Positions 60,650-64,000 of a stretch of DNA of 64,000 nucleotides are shown here, piece by piece. The notes under the pieces were generated by a model that ran no database searches, was not told where the DNA came from, and saw nothing but the letters and a program-made list of their open reading frames with translations. Each line of letters starts with the position of its first letter. Positions within the stretch are counted from its first letter, which is position 1. A program made the translations under genes and the position numbers. This DNA is from Gammaproteobacteria bacterium UBA7310 (GTDB lineage Bacteria > Pseudomonadota > Gammaproteobacteria > Pseudomonadales > Ketobacteraceae): the NCBI GenBank assembly GCA_002471665.1, contig DKQK01000072.1, positions 126,847 to 190,846 on the forward strand, given 5' to 3'.

Positions 60650-61572
60650 AATTCAATCCGGATAAAATGGCATTTGGCCGTCATGAAACCTTTGCCGTCC
60701 GATATGGGTGGTTATCCAAGGGGTTTCAAGCAATAACCGAGAAAGGCGGCAGTAAAATCTTTGAATCTGATGAGGCAACGGTCAGACTCGGAGTTGGTAA
60801 AAATATGGTTACGGCGATTAAGTATTGGTTACGTGCCTGCCGTATGATTGATCCTGTAGAAAATATTCCCACTGAACTAGGCAATGCCCTTCTTTCCGAA
60901 GACGGATTCGATCCATATCTTGAAGACGAGGCAACTATCTGGCTGTTGCACTGGTTGCTCGCCACAAATACCGAACTCGCTACATCCTGGTACTGGTTTT
61001 TCAATCGCTTTCATAAACCCGAATTTACAGGGCAGGAATTAACGACTGCGCTGATAGACTTCGTGAATGATCAGGTCACAGACAGAAAGAAGCCTTCTGC
61101 AAGCACACTAAAAAACGATGCGGTATTGCTTCCTAGAATGTATACGCAATCCAAAGGCAATACCCGCACACCTTTTGAAGAGGCGCTGGACTCTCCTTTT
61201 GCTTTATTAAAACTAGTAACGCAATCAGCTGGAGGCAGAAGCTATCAGTCACGACCAGGCTCAAGGCCAGATTTGCCTTTAGGAGTACTTGGCTTTGCGG
61301 TGTGTGAAATGTTTGAGATGAAAAACACTTCCGCTATTCCGGTTGAGGATCTGATGTATAGCAAAGATAACTATCCTGCAATTGGCTCTGTGTTCCGTTT
61401 GTCGGAAAATGACCTCGTAGCAAAATTAGAAAGACTGATCGATTTTGAACCCGGAGTATTTGATATTCGTGATACCGCAGGCCAACACCAGATTTATCTG
61501 TCTGGAAAAGCCAATGCCATTGCCTTTGTGAAAAAGCATTATGGCAACTCAAGAAAAGGAATTGCTGCATGA
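60646..61572 (+). CDS. DUF4007-family protein (SspB-like candidate)
   Basis: 308 residues. GRHETFAVRYGWLSKGFQA at the start and RLGVGKNMVTAIKYWLRA are typical of DUF4007, as are LEDEATIWLLHWLLATN and SWYWFFNRF. The domain is found next to a PAPS-reductase-like gene and a large ATPase; as I recall, SspB of the phosphorothioation system SspABCD is in this group and nicks DNA. Both neighbours here, a short regulator upstream and an ATPase overlapping by four bases downstream, fit that picture. A PAPS-reductase-like gene, if present, would be to the right of the window. Confidence 0.8.
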   Translation: MKFNPDKMAFGRHETFAVRYGWLSKGFQAITEKGGSKIFESDEATVRLGVGKNMVTAIKYWLRACRMIDPVENIPTELGNALLSEDGFDPYLEDEATIWLLHWLLATNTELATSWYWFFNRFHKPEFTGQELTTALIDFVNDQVTDRKKPSASTLKNDAVLLPRMYTQSKGNTRTPFEEALDSPFALLKLVTQSAGGRSYQSRPGSRPDLPLGVLGFAVCEMFEMKNTSAIPVEDLMYSKDNYPAIGSVFRLSENDLVAKLERLIDFEPGVFDIRDTAGQHQIYLSGKANAIAFVKKHYGNSRKGIAA

Positions 61573-64000
61573 GTATTAAAAACAAAGTAAATGTAAATAC
61601 TCATTACACCAGATCAATTAACCTTGAACGTGATGCAGATTCCCTGGATGTTATTAATGCTTATATACCTACTTCCAGAGCATTAAAGCTCTTTGCACGC
61701 GTTAGTGAAGGTTTTAACAACAAGCAGGCTCCACGGGCATGGTCTTTAATCGGGCCATACGGTTCGGGAAAATCTTCTAATTCTGTATTTCTTTCGCACT
61801 TGCTTTCTTCGCCGGATTTTGAAACTACAAATGCGGCATATGAAAACCTGAAAAAAGCCGATACTAAAATTGCTACTTCCTTTAACAAGGAAGTAGCGGA
61901 CAGCCACGGATATTTGAAAGTTTTGATAACTGGTTCTCCCGAAGCGATGGGGAAGAAGATCGTGGAGGGATTGTATGAATCAGCAAATTTATTCTTTGGA
62001 GAATTTCCAGGGCCTAAGCATAAAGTCCTTGCAAAGCTAAATGCGCTTTCAAGGAAAGAATCCGTATCTACCAGTGAGCTTCTAAAACACGTCAAAGAGT
62101 TACAGTCTGCCTTGCTTGATAAAGGTTGCAAAGGCATTTATCTGGTCATTGATGAGCTTGGCAAGTTCCTTGAGTTTGAAGCTCGCCATTACGGGGCTAA
62201 TGATATTTACATGTTGCAGGCCTTGGCCGAACATGCGTGCAAAGGAAGTGACTGCAATCTGTTTCTATTTGTATTACTTCATCAGTCTTTTGAGCAGTAT
62301 GCCAAGGGGCTTGGTGAAAGCCTTAAAAATGAATGGTCTAAGGTGCAGGGCCGATTTGAGGACGTTCCATTTTTAGAATCTGCCGAACAGGTGCTTCGAG
62401 TTGTCAGCGCAGCCTTTAAATACGACTTTACACAGTCCGAGAACCGTAAACTTCGGTCACACACCAAAAATATTATTGAGGTTCTAAAAAGCAATGATGC
62501 TCTGCCGGGAGTTATGAATCAGGCTTCCGCTGTAGATCTCATGTGTAACTGTTATCCATTACATCCGGTAAGTGCGATCTTGCTTCCCGCCCTGTGTCAA
62601 AAAGTTGCACAGAATGAACGTACACTATTCAGCTACCTTGGAAGCCATGAAGAATTTGGTCTTCAGGACTTGCTGGAAAAGATGGATTCCGTGGAAGAAT
62701 GTATCTACCCGCATCACGTCTATGACTACTTCATAACAAATCAACCAGCTGCTCTGGGGGATTATCGAACCCATAGGCGATGGGCTGAAGTAGTTACTGC
62801 TGTTGAGCGATTAGGAGATGCACCGGAAGAACAGGTTGAATTGCTAAAGACCATTGGTCTCCTCAATATTGTTGGAATGAAAGGCGGGTTCAAGGCGTCC
62901 AAAGCTATTCTGGAAACCTGTAGCAGTAACAAGGCATCGGTAACACGCACTCTGAAGACTTTATCTGAAAAGTCGATCATCACTTTCAGGAAATTCAGTG
63001 GTGAGCATCGTGTCTGGCAAGGCAGTGATTTTGACCTTGAAGAAGCACTCGACGAGGAGCTGAGTAATCTCGGTGAATTCTCTCTTGCATCTGAATTAAA
63101 TAGTTTGGATACGATAATGCCGATAGTGGCTCGTCGATATACGATCAAGAGTGGAACACTTCGTTATTTCCTTCCCGAGTTCGTGGACGCGAAAACTTTC
63201 TCATCTTCTCCTGTCCAGTTTAGTGAGCCAAGAATCATCTTTTTCCTGGCTGCGGCCAAGGATGATGAAAAGCTATTTCATAGCTCCGCTATCCAGCATT
63301 TTTCTGATGTGGATATCGTAGCACTATGCCTCAATGGTACACAGTTACGAGAAGCAACTGCAGAAGTAATTGCATTACGACAGATCCAAAACACAAGACA
63401 GGAACTTAACAGTGATCCCGTGGCGAAACGGGAATTTGAAGATCGACTGACAGCTGCCGAACATTCCCAAACGCTATTACTGCAAAGACTTCTGGAGCAA
63501 CCGCAGGAATGTCTGTGGTTTAACAATCAAGAAAAACTATCTGTTTCTAACAAGCGTAATTTTCAGGAAGATCTTTCAGCTGTGCTTGAACGTGTTTACC
63601 ACAAGGCTCCGATTCTGCATAACGAACTGATTAACCGTGACAGGCCCTCATCACAGGCGAATGCTGCAAGAAACAAGCTTCTTGAAGCTATGTTGGAATG
63701 TCCGAATGAAAAAGACCTGGGAATAGATAAGTTCCCTCCCGAAAAAGCGATTTACCGTTCAATTCTCAGAGAGACCGGAATCCATAATAAGGATACGTTG
63801 GAGTTCAAAGAACCTCATACGCGGTCCACGCTATACCATGTCTGGAAGGAAATAAATCAATTCCTCGATAGCACCGAAAAAGATGCAAAGTCTTTCGCTG
63901 AATTAAATAGCAAGTTAATGGCTCCGCCCTATGGTGTCAAAGCTGGTGTATTGCCGATTCTTTATATTGCTGCCTACGTGGTGTACCGCCATGAACTCGC
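61569..64000 (+). CDS. Large P-loop ATPase of the DUF4007 operon (5' part, runs off the window)
   Basis: Open from ATG 61569 to the right edge: at least 810 residues without a stop. Walker A SLIGPYGSGKSSNSVFL lies at ~residue 60 and a Walker B-type block IYLVIDELGKFLEF at ~191. Later parts are helical with no familiar domain in the visible section. The start overlaps the DUF4007 stop in ATGA. By position and size it is a candidate SspC-like ATPase of a phosphorothioation defence system; BREX-type ATPases are a less likely alternative since no other BREX gene is seen. Confidence 0.82.
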   Translation, partial: MSIKNKVNVNTHYTRSINLERDADSLDVINAYIPTSRALKLFARVSEGFNNKQAPRAWSLIGPYGSGKSSNSVFLSHLLSSPDFETTNAAYENLKKADTKIATSFNKEVADSHGYLKVLITGSPEAMGKKIVEGLYESANLFFGEFPGPKHKVLAKLNALSRKESVSTSELLKHVKELQSALLDKGCKGIYLVIDELGKFLEFEARHYGANDIYMLQALAEHACKGSDCNLFLFVLLHQSFEQYAKGLGESLKNEWSKVQGRFEDVPFLESAEQVLRVVSAAFKYDFTQSENRKLRSHTKNIIEVLKSNDALPGVMNQASAVDLMCNCYPLHPVSAILLPALCQKVAQNERTLFSYLGSHEEFGLQDLLEKMDSVEECIYPHHVYDYFITNQPAALGDYRTHRRWAEVVTAVERLGDAPEEQVELLKTIGLLNIVGMKGGFKASKAILETCSSNKASVTRTLKTLSEKSIITFRKFSGEHRVWQGSDFDLEEALDEELSNLGEFSLASELNSLDTIMPIVARRYTIKSGTLRYFLPEFVDAKTFSSSPVQFSEPRIIFFLAAAKDDEKLFHSSAIQHFSDVDIVALCLNGTQLREATAEVIALRQIQNTRQELNSDPVAKREFEDRLTAAEHSQTLLLQRLLEQPQECLWFNNQEKLSVSNKRNFQEDLSAVLERVYHKAPILHNELINRDRPSSQANAARNKLLEAMLECPNEKDLGIDKFPPEKAIYRSILRETGIHNKDTLEFKEPHTRSTLYHVWKEINQFLDSTEKDAKSFAELNSKLMAPPYGVKAGVLPILYIAAYVVYRHEL

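Noticed and set aside
61569..64000. BREX-type ATPase (BrxC) interpretation of the partial ATPase
   Set aside because: No other BREX gene is near, and the overlapping DUF4007 gene fits a phosphorothioation-type set better. The right flank would decide.

Overview
The window looks like the chromosome of a marine-type gammaproteobacterium, probably near Oceanospirillales/Cellvibrionales. The grounds are VPLPA-type C-terminal sorting tails with a matching exosortase, a TonB/ExbBD-rich envelope repertoire, an AveC-like protein, an ECF42-type sigma factor and moderate GC. The genus cannot be fixed from the sequence alone. No rRNA, tRNA or CRISPR array was seen.

Left part (1-23,700): after the 3' end of a molybdopterin hydroxylase come a VPLPA-CTERM secreted protein and a PstS-like secreted protein. 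Then follows one long co-directional locus: a TpsB-type outer-membrane transporter, a giant 3,811-residue TpsA-like filamentous haemagglutinin with a DUF3739-like C-terminus, an ExbB whose N-terminus carries a DUF2341/LamG-like ectodomain, ExbD, a TonB-like transducer, a 16- to 18-strand-type putative porin, a lipoprotein and a coiled-coil periplasmic protein. This reads as two-partner secretion coupled to its own proton-driven energy module.

Middle part (24,000-49,730): an exopolysaccharide/exosortase locus. It opens with a ribbon-helix-helix protein overlapping a VPLP-tailed secreted protein. Next come Wza-like export, an outer-membrane barrel, a GNVR/Wzz chain-length protein, a CpsD-like ATPase with a broken P-loop, and a TIGR03790-type protein. 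A mixed-strand block holds three GT4 glycosyltransferases, an asparagine-synthase-like enzyme, a Wzy-like polymerase, a PL10 pectate lyase, a sulfotransferase, Wzx and a GT39-like membrane protein. It closes with exosortase D-EpsI, a WecA/MraY-type initiating transferase, a TPR lipoprotein and a repeat protein with a Gly-rich tripartite tail. Together these predict a sulfated, uronate-containing surface polysaccharide made with an exosortase sorting system.

Right part (49,700-59,300), almost all on the minus strand: a PPOX-family protein; an ECF42-type sigma factor with its DGPF/YCII partner, a DUF1428 remnant and a well-placed ECF42-like promoter; a CPA1 antiporter; Hsp20; an orphan NorQ/NorD pair; a TetR regulator; and a divergent AveC-like operon with a 41-bp symmetric operator.

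Right edge (59,500-64,000): the remains of an IS5-family element, an orphan reading frame, then an operon of a small ribbon-helix-helix protein, a DUF4007 protein and a large P-loop ATPase that runs off the window. This looks like the start of a phosphorothioation-type (Ssp-like) defence locus.
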